This document shows positions 36,191-48,091 of a stretch of 64,000 bases of DNA, one piece after another. The stretch covers positions 18,991,794-19,055,793 of the forward strand of contig OY987234.1 in NCBI GenBank assembly GCA_963920705.1, read 5' to 3'. This DNA is from Odiellus spinosus (lineage: Eukaryota > Arthropoda > Arachnida > Opiliones > Phalangiidae). The position numbers and the translations under genes were made by a program. Under the pieces are notes generated by a model. It saw only the letters and a program-made list of their open reading frames with translations. It ran no database searches and was not told the origin of the DNA. Position 1 is the stretch's first letter. Each line of letters opens with the position of its first letter.

Positions 36191-37235
36191 ATTCTACTCT
36201 TCTGACTAAATGCACACTTTTTTTGAAAATAGTAAACTAAATTCTAAAAATGTGACGTCGACCCGTTAAATATAAAATAACTAGGTTTCACTATTGACAT
36301 TCTTGGCGCGTAATTATGTAGTATTTATCGTCTAAAATTCATTAATCACGTGACAAGATTTGTTCTTTTAAACGTAGCTGATAATAATTATGGTCATGTA
36401 GTATTAGGAGTCCTTATTTTTCTTTTCACATTCCCTTTAATATTATTTATTATGGTTATGCTTTTAAACCAAAAAGGCTTAAGCTTTTATTACCGGTATT
36501 TCATATTAATAAAACTCTCTCTATTTATATACTTTATCCAAAACAAGATTATCTCGATTATAGCAGAAAGCGATAAAACCATAGGCTTTTAGAGATACTA
36601 CAAGTAATCCGTTGTATAGTATACTTTTAAATATATAGAGAGTGTGTGTTTAGAGGATTTATCGAGGCGGCTAACGAGATTTCCAGACTTTTTAAGCCGC
36701 GAACTTCTCCGAAACACACTTTCCGTCTCTTTTCACCACCTAAAGGTGCCTTTTCACGAGTATATACGCGAGAAATGGTGAAAAGACGAAGCTGAAAGCC
36801 GATAACTTGTGATTTTGGATGGGTAAAGAGGGTGAGCCATGATTGGCCGTGTATTTTATTCAAGATTCACTCGACTATCCCAGAATTAATCTTTTGGCTT
36901 CGCATTTTCTCGTTTTTTTTGTGTTTATGGAAACGCGCCTTTATATAAGGTCTCTCTCCAATTTAAAAAGAGAACCCCTGTTCACAGTTACATAATCTCT
37001 TTTCAGCAAATACAAAAGTTCTTTTTATATCTGATTTAATTTGTTTGAGAGGAGCCTTGTTATCCCCCGTTTCTATTAGAATAGGTTCACGTTGTTTCTT
37101 ATAATTAAATGAAACCGGGAAAATTTGGAAAAAGTTCTTTAGAGACCTGAGCTTAATCTCTATCAAGTTTTCCTATCCAAACAGACATTTATAAACCTCT
37201 GAATCCCTTTTATTTTTCATTCTACAAAAAAAAAA
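36191..37235. other. Non-coding interval with a hairpin
   Basis: CGTCTCTTTTCACCA at about 36724 is mirrored near 36775-36787 (TGGTGAAAAGACG). No gene; a 78-codon - strand frame overlaps this hairpin. Confidence 0.45.
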
Positions 37236-37346
37236 TATACATTGATTTGTTAATACAATTAAAGCTTGGCTCCTTCTATTTGTATTTAAATAAATAACGG
37301 ATATTATGGGTGAAATAGCTTTCTACGTGGTGCAAATTCAAGGTGA
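37236..37346. repeat. Family N foldback repeat, copy N8
   Basis: Right end GTGCAAATTCAAGGTGAAAT with the upstream AGCTTT block. The left arm, TTGTTAATACAATTAAAGCT, is only loosely conserved. Confidence 0.45.
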
Positions 37347-38530
37347 AATATACTTTGGCAAGTGGTTGAAAGTTGGATTCGGACTTTTAAAATGTAGATG
37401 CAACCAATTAGTAGGGATTTGACCGCCTTTAATATAACCATATTCGTATTCGCGAACTATCAAGGAATATATATTTCTCTCTGTTGTAATGTTTTTGAAA
37501 CTGGCTTATTTTGATCCTTTTTCCCGTAGATTTGTTCATTAATCTGGTCGCGTCGTATTACTGGTTTAACTTAGACCCTGGCTTTCCCTTATCTAGAACT
37601 TAGGTTTTATTCGACTTGTTTGAATTAACGCTCTCGAAACTATAATAGTTGTGGTTTTAGCCGAACTCTTAGGTACAATTTTCTCTATCCCCTAGAGATA
37701 CCTTCATTGGCTCAGATAAGTCGAATATACTTTGTAAAGTCATTGTTATGGCCTGGATCAACTCTTGTTAACGAGTCGATAGCGTAAAAGGATTAATAAA
37801 AGTGGCTATTGTCTATTCCACAATGAGTTTACAACGTGTTTGAAGCTACACCCCCCTTTCTATTTGTAAGAATCAGGATCGTAGAGATTTAGCTAAGCCT
37901 AACTTGATAAATGTTGCGGGTTAAGGCTGGATTATGACAGTCTAGGATCCTGGCTCTCCTGGCTAAGGGCCAAATACATGGGCACGTGCCTCTTGTTCGT
38001 AAAATTGAGGTCCCCGCTTTGTCCCTCTTGGCGACCTGGGACGTAATGTTGCGTAGGGTGGGCTTTATCTTTAGGGACGCCCAAACTCTGTTAGGCCTAT
38101 ATAGTTAAGGGTCAGTACTTTAACAGGCGAGCGAAAAGTTTTATCTGATATAACTTGAGCGAAACGAGGTTAAAACAAATGGTAATTTTTGGAGGGATAT
38201 TACGCTTAATCTTTCTCCCGGCTTGTTATAGGTAATTCGTTTTGAGTTGTTGTAGTCTACTCGTATACATGGGTGTGGCAGTTATAGAATTTAAAGGTCG
38301 GCGTGCCTTACTGTAGATATAAGTATTATGCTAATGTTTCTGATATTTTATAACATGGGGACGTTTCCTTCCGTTAAAAATAATTTGTAGATATTTATTA
38401 CCATCGTTAAAATGCTTGTGAGGTATAAAAAAAAAATTAAAATGATGTAGATTTATATCACGAATGATTTTTATTGGAAGGGTCGATTAAAAATAACAGA
38501 TTAACACACAACGATCGGTGTACCGTAATA
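37347..38530. other. Non-coding interval
   Basis: A somewhat G+C-richer part (about 37920-38100) has no long frame. Nothing recognised. Confidence 0.45.
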
Positions 38531-38628
38531 CCCTTTTCAGACGAGGCGTAATTAGCTCCGGTTTAACCGAGGTTTATAGACACGAGAAGGCTATCGTAAA
38601 CTGGCTAATTACGCCTCGTATGAAGAGA
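38531..38628. mobile_element. Family F MITE, copy F2 (shortened)
   Basis: Left arm CCCTTTTCAGACGAGGCGTA preceded by TA; right arm in inverse (C/T)TCTTCATACGAGGCGTA. About 50 bp shorter than F1 in the middle; the right TA is not clear. Confidence 0.75.
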
Positions 38629-39311
38629 TTATTACGTATAGTAATTATAATAATAATTGGAGGACCTCATTTTAAGTAATTTAAAACGATTTTTAATTAA
38701 TTGGTTTTAAGTTTATTAATTATATTAAGTTTCTCACTGCAAAATATTTCACAATTATGGTACTTTCAAGAGTGTAACTTTAGGGGGAGGCTTTCATATA
38801 ACTTTGTTTCAATCAATAACCAAATAAAATCTTAAACAGCTGTTCCCTGTGCGGATATAATATCCAGGAAAAAATCTAAAAGGTGCTTAAAAAGCTCTTA
38901 ATTAATGAAAGCTATTTAATTTTTACTAGTTCTAGCTGATTTGATCGAAAGTTGATAAAAAATACTCTCCTATACTTGTTAGTTCAGATAAATAGCCGTT
39001 ATAGTTCACAAGGATAAGTTATATCTGTTTCGTTGAAAGTTAGAAAGTGAAAAAAAATAGATCAGTCCCAGATTTCACCTTTTTTTCCCACCTCACCTCT
39101 ATCACCACGGAATTCTAAAAAAAAAAAGCTGTTGGCGATCCTATATGGATTGGGAAGGAGGCTTCTTTTCATTCCTTTTCAATTTCGTCTGCCTAGTAAC
39201 CTATTTGTTGCAGTTGCGTCAATAAGAAAATTCCAAAATACTTTCAAGTGAAAAAAGGGGAGGAATTTATCTCGCTGGTTGCTATATAGCTAAAGAGAAA
39301 TAATAAAACCG
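38629..39311. other. Non-coding interval
   Basis: AT-rich; nothing recognised. Confidence 0.45.
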
Positions 39312-39486
39312 AAAGCTACGTTCACACTAGAGACTTTAAGACCGTTTTCAATCAAAAAATCAACTTTTCAAGATAATAATTATATATTTTGAAAAGTTAT
39401 CTTTACAGTTGACCTCAAAATTTTACAAATTGACCTTTCTAAAACGGCTAAAAACGGTTTCAAAGTATCTAGTGTGAAGGTGGATT
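39312..39486. mobile_element. Family I foldback element, copy I1
   Basis: Left arm AAAGCTACGTTCACACTAGA and right arm in inverse AATCCACCTTCACACTAGAT, pairing through a GTTTT block. About 175 bp. No certain target duplication. Confidence 0.65.
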
Positions 39487-41214
39487 GACCGAGGAAAGAA
39501 AGCCCGGAGACTTTTCGATCGCTTAATGCGTTTATCTTTTCTTTCTCCATCTCTTCCTCCCTCTATTCTTCATTCTTTTTTCTAGCATCCTTGCTCTTGG
39601 GCCTCTGCTTATTCCATACTTACTCCCCCTTTATCTCTAAAGGGGATAGTTTCATCCTAATTTTCAAAAATCAATGTTAGACGTTTAGGCTAATCTATTA
39701 ACTTATAGGAGTTCGTAGTCTACTCAATTGTTTAATTTGGTGAGGATTTCCCGTGAATTTACATGGATTAAGAAGAATCTTTAGCTAGTTTTATTAACGC
39801 TCTTAATCAATTAATAAACAACTTGTTAAGTCATCTTCGTAATCCATTTAGAATATTTCATTACATATCTTATTTATCCCAAAATGGCTTGAGGATATTT
39901 AGTAAAGTATAGTTTTAAATTTATGCTATATGAGATTATCATCTGTGGCAATTAATCTTTAATAATGGAAATTCTTAAGATAGGTTGGATTAAAATTATA
40001 TTTTCTATAAAAATCGCGAAACTGTCTCTTTTAAAATAAAGAAATATTTTTATTTATTTTTTATCAAGATATTCAAGCCACGAGCACAGGATAGGTGTAG
40101 CCATATAGGGTTGGTTTTCTGGGTACCCTGCCACCTGCTTGTCTTTGTCAACCCTCTTACTTCGGTGCCCTTTAGACACTGACAACCCTGATGCCAGAGA
40201 TCTTTTTTTATATAGATATATATATATACATTTTATTTTTACGAAATGGCTTTATTTTATCCCGCCAAATTTTATATTTTCTAGGGTTTAAGACTTTTCC
40301 CTTCAGAAATTTATGAACTTATATATTACGGAGCTTGTCTTGTGTTAACTTTGCGGATTTTTACCTTTTCTTATATCGAACAGGGGTAGGGAGGTCATGG
40401 GTCGGAAGGTCAGGATTATATGACTTAACTTTTACTGTATAGATGGACGGGGTGAAAATTGTCGTAAAAATCTCTTATCCTTTTTATTTTATCCTAGGAT
40501 ACGTTATTGAGTAACAGGCTAGGTATAAACTTTGTGACTACCTTGAAAAGAACCTTGATATATATCCGTTTTTATAGGAATATTGGTTCGTTTCAAGGTT
40601 ACAACAAAATATTGATCGGAATCTCTTTCGATGTCTTCAGTAAAAAGGTATCCATAAAATAAGATAGTGTCCCAGATAGATTGAATAGGATTTTAGAAAT
40701 GTTAAGTTTATAGGACTATTTTCAACCTCTATGAAGTTTAACATTGTGTATAAATTCGCCTCGGGTTTCTCTATTCTACGAACTCTTTCTTGGTAATAGG
40801 GGGACACTTGTATCTTAATAATGATTTAGTTGCGTGTTGAATTCTGGTAAAATTGTTTGTAAAAAGTCTGTTTTCCTGGTGAGACCGAAATAGATTACGC
40901 AGGAGTAGTTTTCTGAATTTCGGGAAACGTAATGAACGTTAATAATCCTTCCAACAGTTTAAAATATTATTAAGGAGCCACGGAAAATTTATTTGAGAGC
41001 TGAAACAAAGGTTAAATTTAATTAGGTTTATTTTAACTTACAATTGCGCAAGTGGTAAATACAATAAAAAGTTGCTTCTTGAACTTTTCCCAAGCTTTAA
41101 AGGTACAGACCGGGATAAAAAAAAGTGTGTCTTAAATTATAGAGCGTATATTAAAACGACTAATATCATATCGCAAGAAATTTAATAGTTAGTAGATATT
41201 AAGATATTTACGTT
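39487..41214. other. Non-coding interval
   Basis: ATATATATATA at about 40219-40229. No gene or element ends recognised. Confidence 0.45.
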
Positions 41215-41490
41215 TATTATAAGCAAAAAGTGATCTCTAGTGAACGCCATTTTAGTTTTTTCATACCCTTTCGATGCCTGCTGAGGATCGGCTTCGCCGA
41301 TTGGTTTATTTCTCACCTAAAGTCACTTGACTCTAGCTGAAAATAGATGCGGGTATAAGCGCGCTCAATTTCTTTAGAGTCAAATAAGATATGCCGGGCC
41401 GAAACATAGGCTACTTCCGAAGGATCCCGCGCGCGAACACTAACCCGAAGGTCGGTCTGCCAGCTGAGCTAGTAGTAGTCAGTACTAGGT
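41215..41490 (-). mobile_element. Possible tRNA-derived SINE (degenerate)
   Basis: On the - strand, TAGCTCAGCTGG near 41470 matches the pol III A box (TRGYNNARNNGG) exactly. A partial B-box-like GTTCGCGCGCGGGATCC follows some 35 bases further on. A body with a local CCAATCGGCGAAGCCGAT palindrome follows. The B box is poor and no poly-A tail or target duplication is clear. Confidence 0.4.
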
Positions 41491-44400
41491 ATTAAGTTTA
41501 TTAACCGAGTCTTAAGTTGATTTGAAGAATTAGAAGGTAAGAACTAAACTGCATTCATTAATTACGCCATTAGGCATGTTTTCGTAGAAAGTTAGAAATC
41601 ACAAAATTACGGGTCTTCTTACGAAGTTACGAACAGACGATTCGACTGCAGGCGACTCGAATGGCCTTCGTTTCGCGAATCTTTATTGGGTGACTTAAAG
41701 GCCAATCATTGAAGCGGATCCTTATTTTTAAAACTCGAAATGCCGGGAAGCAAATATGGCGTTCTTCTAGGAACGTAAATTTCGGTTTTAAAATGATATT
41801 TATAAATTAACCAAGACTTAAATCACTATAATGTGTTTTGATTTGTAGGTTTTTAAGCATGCTCTTTCCAATGGAAGTACTTTTAAAGTTGGGTTGCCTT
41901 TCCCTTTAAATATAATGAAAGGCAGGGTACCTCATAATAACGTCATCACCCAATTTCTCCCTCCGCGTATCTTTCTCTCTATTGCTTCAAAGTTATAGAT
42001 TTATAGATTTAAAGCTTTGAAGCCCCTTGGAGTTAGTCTTAACCCTAACGTCGATTTGTTCAGGGGAGAAACCAACATTTAAGGGCGAGGCGAAACTTTC
42101 TAGAAACGGTATAATTTAATATTCAACGTTATAAATTGTTTTAAAATGGTCTAAACCAACTCAACCCTTTATGAAATACTGTCATCAATTTTAGGACGCT
42201 AGTAGAGGGAGAGAGGTTATTACAAGGGAAAGAAGCGATTTTTTTTTTCTTCAAGAATATCTTTTAACTTTTCCCAGAACTTTATCTTGGCCCTCTAAAA
42301 TTTTTCTGCGCGATAAGATAGAAGAAATTCTCGGCTCATTTATTTCTTAGAAGGAAGAATGGGTTAGTGAAAGAGAGAGTGAGAGACGGAGAGAGAGAGA
42401 GACGTCCTATAAGATTCTCATCTGCTTGCGATATCCATCTATAGTCGTATATCAAAACCATAAAAATATATATAAATACATATGTATATAAAATCTTAAC
42501 TCTTATAGTTTCCTTCTTGTTATACTAGTGTCAAAAAAGCTTTTCATTAACTACTTTTATGTGAGGGAGATTTTTACTTGCGCATTAATCCACTTCAGCT
42601 TTCGCTTCTATGCAAACTGATTCAGCACAAAAATATAGAAAAAAGGGTTAAAAATATGCCGTCGTTTTTTAGACTTTACTGTTCTACTTTCTTAGATTTT
42701 TTATTTTGTTTTTTTTGGGATGGATTATTTGTGATGCTTTATTCTTTATATAGAGACATATTTTACATATTTTCTGTATTACCAGAAGGGAATATTAGTT
42801 GAAGCGAGACTCAGTAAAGGTGGGAAATCACAGTTCATTCATTAATTTTTGCAGAAGATTTTTATCTTTGTTTCTGGGTGCTCCTAAATCATAATTTAAA
42901 TCGAGTTATAGTAAAGGTGAGGGGTAAAAAGATCAATTACTTTTTTATTAAGAAGGTGTTACCTAATAGAAAAGATAGCCAACAATGCAGGGAAATTGGG
43001 AAGACTCCGATTACACTACTCTGTACAACACAAACGCTGTGTATTCCGCCTCCTTTTTAATATCCCCATCTGACAATTTAAACAAAGAAATATATCCTCA
43101 GAAGGCCATGATTTCCAGAAACGTTCCCATGTAAGTCAATTCAACATTTGTCTATTTGAACAAAGCCATGGTTTCCTTGAATAACCTCGTTTTGTACGCG
43201 CTGCAAACCTTTGGTGTATTATAGACTATATAGAAAATAAGGACAAATAATTACTTGGGTCAGTATAACTCTTTTACTCTGCTGGCCCTGAAACATTTTG
43301 ATATGTGAAACCATTAATACAAATAATGCGCGATGTGCTCGGTAATGGCATTCTTCGCTTTCTTTATCTTCTATAAAAACGTAACACTCTTGAAATGAAC
43401 CAATATTTGCAGGAAAATGTGCTTTTTGTGAACGAACTAACGTACTAAGTAAGGTTAAAATTAATGCTATTGATGATCTTACTCTAATCTTCAAACCATA
43501 TTTTAGTAAAAGGAAAAAAATTGTTGAAAAACGTAAGAGTGTATATGACCTTGCCCTCGGCCCTCGTGGTATAAACCCTGTTTCGTTTCCTTTTTCTTCG
43601 GGTTCCACACATAGTTGAGGTTCAAGGAGATCTACTTTTATCTCTACCAGGTTTAACATTGTGTATTACTGTGCGGCAGCATTCCTTATAGTTTAAAAAC
43701 CTCTTCTTGGCCAAGTATTGTTTAGAATCAGTTAGAATCTTCAATATCAAAATGTTATATATCGCCTTCTATCTCCGTTGTTTATTTTCTTTGAAATAAA
43801 CGGTGCCTCTATCTTTGTACTCGCTGAAAATCTTAACTGATTCGTAATGATCGATGATAGGTCGGATCAACGCGAGAGGACGCTGCTTAGTCGAAGGGCA
43901 ATCTTTCGGGGACATCCTAGATAGCTTGTTTATTTGCCGCAACGTGCATTAGAGAAAGTATACCCCCGCGCTATGGCTATTGCAATAGATAGGTTTTGTA
44001 GTTCCATTCCGATATCCGACATCTACGATATCATATATAGTTTAGACACTCTGGATGTGGATATATGGTTGATCAGTGTCACTCGGGAATTCGAGAATGA
44101 ACGGAAAAGAGTCTTACCACATCTGGATGTGGTTTGGAATGAATTTGATCCGCTGATATTGGAAAGGGGTTGAATAAAGTCGCTAATATTAAGAACTATA
44201 TATTCTTTTACAAATGTGTATAGTCTTCTTGTTCGATGTATACTGTGTTATCAATACTCACGAAGCTGTTGTACATCTCTAACACAGTTTAATATAGTTC
44301 GAATAATGGCTAGATATTTTTTAAGTTATGTAAAATTAAATTCAAAACTTAATTATGGCATTAAAAAGGTTTCAAGACGTTCAAAATTAGACAGGCCTCT

Positions 44401-44759
44401 TCTATCTTTATGATTTCTTGTTTTAAGGTTTAGAGAGGGGAGTCTAACTTTTTACGCGCTGATAAAGAAGGGATTTATTTTAAGCCACGAGGGAGTTGTG
44501 GGAGCGGAAAGCGACCAAAAATGGGGACGTAATACTTTACTTATACATTTTGTTTCCTTTTTGAAATCGCGAGTTTTTGTTGCTTTGCTATTATATGATA
44601 CGTCCCGCGTATAAAATTTTCATTCTCTTAAACGATTTTTTTCTCTTTTCCCCCCGAGAAATAAATGATGTCGCGCACTTTATTTAGATAATGACCGAGG
44701 ATATTTAAAAATATTTTTTTGGGACCTTGAAAAAATTACCATGACACATTAACTAATAT
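41491..44759. other. Non-coding stretch, 3.3 kb
   Basis: Holds a perfect 9 bp stem GCTTCAAAG/CTTTGAAGC (41984-42023), a GA-rich tract (about 42370-42403) and AT-alternating sequence (about 42462-42492). Frames at 43219-43659 (-, 146 codons) and 43934-44173 (+, 79 codons, contains LDTLDVDIWLISV) are unrecognised. The second begins at TTG rather than ATG and is slightly G+C richer than its surroundings. Confidence 0.4.
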
Positions 44760-44830
44760 CAGGAGTTTATAAGAAACCCCTTTTTGGCGGAGTATGAACG
44801 AGTTCATGCTAGCAACGTTTAGAATTATAG
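44760..44830 (+). mobile_element. Relic of a family B left end (B4)
   Basis: CAGGAGTTTATAAGAAACCCC then GGAGTATGAA and ATGCTAGCAA follow the order of the B left end (CAGAGGTATATAATAACC, GAAGTATGAA, ATGCTAAAAA) with many changes. The rest of the element is not recognisable. Confidence 0.35.
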
Positions 44831-44931
44831 CTAACTAACATATAGCGGTGGACTTAATATTAATAACTCGCTGACAACGAGAGGGAAATATCAGGGAATC
44901 TAAAATTTGACATAATTCTTTATTATATTAC

Positions 44932-45270
44932 CAGAAGTAGATGAAACCCTCCTTTGAAGTCTACTACTCTAATGTTCGATATAGCGCTCCTCTCTGTATG
45001 GGTAAAATTCCCAATTTTACGTGATCGGAGGGGTCCTACTTCATACCCCCAGTCTACGGAAAATTGGAAATTCTCTCTCTCCACAAACGACGACGTTTTT
45101 TTTTGACGAACTCCAAGGCTGCTAGAGATATTCGCTCGACGAACTCCCGCTCCGAAAATATAAACCGTTAGGAGGCGTACGAATCGCGCTTTTTGAAACT
45201 AACCCATACAGAGAGGGGTAGACAAGACCAGGGAGTAATAGACTTCAAAGGAGGGTTTCATCGGCTTCTG
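44932..45270 (-). mobile_element. Family A MITE, copy A8 (target duplication ATATTAC)
   Basis: 339 bp. ATATTAC at 44925-44931 is repeated at 45271-45277. The left terminus is the variant CAGAAGTAG. Mixed subfamily I/II markers. Confidence 0.95.
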
Positions 45271-45277
45271 ATATTAC

Positions 45278-46360
45278 CCTAATTAACTGAAAGAAAAATC
45301 TACAACAGTATTACTGTATAATGGCCACATCTGCCGTAGAAATAGTACTTTGTTAGGTTTCTACACTCCTGGTTTGTAAATTAACGTCGTCTGCTTGTTT
45401 GTTCTATCCTTCTATTCGTCTATTGATGCCAAGAACCAAAATAGATTCAAACTAATTGTTCAGTTTCAAGTCTTTGGCATCTTAGATGAATGGAAGACGA
45501 AATAAGATAAACGATCTTGACCTAGTGGCTCATTCTTAAACAGTTCCTTTGAACCCATCTGTTCACTTTGGTGAGCGACGGGCTTAAATAATAATACTGG
45601 AAATAAAAGGAGCCGTTTTGGCCCTCTCGTTGATACCGTAAAAATGTTTTTAAAGGCGTAATTTTGTTTCTTTTTGGTCTCCTTTTTTTTCCCCCTTCTT
45701 TTCTGAAGTGTAATTTTATCGGACACTTTAATGCTTTTATGGATTTTTTTTCTTTTCTTTATTTTATTATTTTTTTTTGCTTCTCTTTTTCTTTTAAAAC
45801 TTCCGCCGTATCTTTGTAGGATTTTTAGGTTTTTCTTACAATTCACCCTCTATTCTTTCCACCCTCATCTGGCGAGATTTATCTTGTTTTTGAAACATTA
45901 CATTAGTGAATGATGGTATTGATTTCATCCACTAGAAAAATAAAGAAAAATTTAGGCTTAGTGAAAAATTGCTATTAAAATAGCTAGTAATAACCCTTAG
46001 TGTTTATTTGATTAAAAAAAGATAAAATATTATTGCAAAAAGAATTTTATTCTTGCTCTTATAATCAAGTTAGATTTAGTTGAAAGTAGAGCGCGCAGTT
46101 TAAACATTGAGAAAGAGAAAAAAATTGGTAGCTTGACAAATATACCTGTAGTGAAAAATAAATTTCTTTGGTAAACTTTGGTTTTTTTTTTTACTCTTTT
46201 TCGTACTCGGCTAAGAGCTTAAGCTTTTTCTTAGAAAGGAGAAGTCTCAGGGACATTATTGACGAGAAAGGAAAGTTTTAAATTAGGTAATTTCTGACCC
46301 CATCCAAAAATTAGGGGGAAATTAATTAGATCTATAAGATCTTTTATAACTGAACACGAT
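45278..46360. other. Non-coding interval
   Basis: Low-complexity T-rich sequence at 45660-45790 gives spurious lysine- or phenylalanine-rich frames on the two strands. No gene. Confidence 0.5.
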
Positions 46361-46696
46361 GATGAAAAAATTTACGAGCAAATATTAAACTAGAAATAAA
46401 TTTAAAACTTACCCGGAAAATAGGCTTAGCGGGATTCATGGAGATCCTTGCGACCAATCGAAAGCGATTGTAAGTCTCGTGAACGACGGGCCTTTGCTTA
46501 TTGGTCACTAGACCCTTATACGGAGGCAATTCATGATCTCCATGAAATTCCCGCTAAGCCTATTTTCCGGTTAAGTTTTAAATTTATTTCTAGTTTAATA
46601 TTTGTTTTGTAAACTTTTTATAGGTGGATTAGGCTTATTTAAACAATAAGGAATCGATAAAAATTCACTTGTTGTTAGGTTGCATCCTCCCTTTAA
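46361..46696. mobile_element. Family D copy D4a, left-truncated
   Basis: Begins in the left arm (ACGAGCAAATATTAAACTAG), keeps the central hairpin and right arm, and ends CATCCTCCCTTTAA. Its last TTAA (46693-46696) is the first TTAA of D4b. Confidence 0.85.
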
Positions 46697-46783
46697 AGGG
46701 ATAATGTAACCTTATCGTTTGAATAGGTCTAATCAACCAGTTAAATCAATAAAAATCACTATTAGGTTGCATTCTACCTTTAA
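46693..46783. mobile_element. Family D internal-deletion copy D4b (91 bp)
   Basis: TTAA-AGGGATAATGTAACC at left and GGTTGCATTCTACCT-TTAA at right, with almost all of the interior deleted. Complete ends in only 91 bp. Confidence 0.8.
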
Positions 46784-47502
46784 CCTTTAAGGTTACATTT
46801 AATATCAGAGAGTATAAGTTGGAGACAAGTTATCAGCACTTTTCAGTAAACCTTAAATTGAATCTGAGAGAATCTACTGTAATCTGTAGTATTACGCGGA
46901 CCATTTTTTTTTTTTTCGTGATGTTTGACAAAGGCTTAGTTGATAAAAAGAACAAAAGGATGTACAAAGACATCCACATCTTAGATATCTCTAATCCCTA
47001 GAAAAAAATGTAACAAAAGACGGGGTTCGGCGCGCGATGTAATAGGAAATGAAAAGGAAACGTTCGCTCTGTTTGATCTCGCGTCATCACCTTTAGATTG
47101 TGATTGGCTAGTAATTGGTTCTGGCAAACTCCGGTTGGTCACACGATCATCTCTTTTTGCCGCCTACATCCTCGTATATCCATCCACCTCTTCTACTCTC
47201 TCCCAAAAAGAAGAAAAAGAGTCTTCGGAAGTTTCTTGTCTCGTAACTCTCGTTTCTTTGCGGGTGAGCTCCAAGCTCACGTTAAAGATCGACTCTTGAT
47301 TACTCTTAGCCCAACACCCTTTACTCTTAGACTTCTGATAAGAAGAAAAGAAACAAACTGCGCCTTGGTCTAGTCGGGACCTTCTATATTATCTACTGAA
47401 AGAGAAATAGCCTATAATAAGAATCTGTTCGAGATTTCAGTACGAAAAGACTTGCCTATACACTATATATATATATATATATAACTCAATGGTTTCATCT
47501 TG
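46784..47502. other. Non-coding interval
   Basis: Contains the promoter-like patch described separately and a (TA)n run at about 47464-47482. No convincing gene. Confidence 0.45.
47020..47270 (+). promoter_or_regulatory. Promoter-like patch with ATTGG boxes and a donor-like site
   Basis: GGCGCGCG at about 47029, a CRE-like GCGTCATCAC at 47081-47090, and ATTGG/GTTGG words at 47103, 47115 and 47133 (reverse CCAAT). Downstream, GCG|GGTGAGCT near 47262 resembles a splice donor. Would suit a non-coding first exon, but all of these motifs are short. Confidence 0.25.
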
Positions 47503-47968
47503 CCAAGCCTAGTTTACACTAATAGCAAGTTTCGAATGTGGAATACTTAAGCAAGGACCAAGAAGTTCCCAAGTTATAATTAACTGGCTGAACTTGATTG
47601 AAAATGCTTTAGAACCAGTATTCTTGATCCAAACGAGTCTATTCTTTAAATGCCTCGAGCACTACTACATTGCTTTATATTAAAGTGCACTGATTAGTCC
47701 TTGAATTTAAACTAAAAATTTCCAGGATGAAATTTCCAAACTTGTTTTAGCATTTTTGAAACCACTAACCCTTTCAATAAGTTCAAGAACTATTCTGACG
47801 TGAAATTTCATTTTCATTTACTGAAAAGATTAGTAATCAATCCAAAATTAAATATAAAATGTATAATTTTGCTAAATATATTAACTTTAAGTATTGTTTA
47901 AATATTGCACTAAAAATATGGCTTAACTTTTGAAAACGAATAAAAACTTGGTAGTGTAAACTTGGCTT
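47503..47968. mobile_element. Foldback element M1, about 466 bp
   Basis: Left arm AAGCCTAGTTTACACTAATA; right arm in inverse AAGCCAAGTTTACACTACC, both followed by an AAGTTT block. Resembles family I in the TTNACACTA core. No certain target duplication. Confidence 0.65.
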
Positions 47969-47974
47969 AATAAT

Positions 47975-48091
47975 ATATTCCACCATGATTTTATATCGCG
48001 TGTAGAGATAGGCTACCTTTATCTCTTACTAAATAAATCATAGAGAAAACAGGTTGCGTAGCTTTGTATTTGATGCTAATTTCAGGTGGGA
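47975..48091. repeat. Family N foldback repeat, copy N1
   Basis: Left arm TTCCACCATGATTTTATATC, then GCGTGTAG. The right arm has GTAGCTTTGTATTTGATGCT and TTTCAGGTGGGA. Shares AAATCATAGA and GTAGCTT with N7, including order. Confidence 0.6.

Noticed and set aside
43219-43659. Longest open frame in the window (146 codons, - strand)
   Set aside because: A frame this long is about what chance yields once in 64 kb on two strands at this composition. No domain, splice site or repeat supports it.
40738-43660. Shared word TTTAACATTGTGTAT at about 40740 and 43652
   Set aside because: Similarity does not extend beyond the word, so no repeat family is supported.
45466-45913. Lysine-rich 126-codon frame (-) and phenylalanine-rich frame (+)
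   Set aside because: Both are products of the T-rich stretch at 45660-45790.
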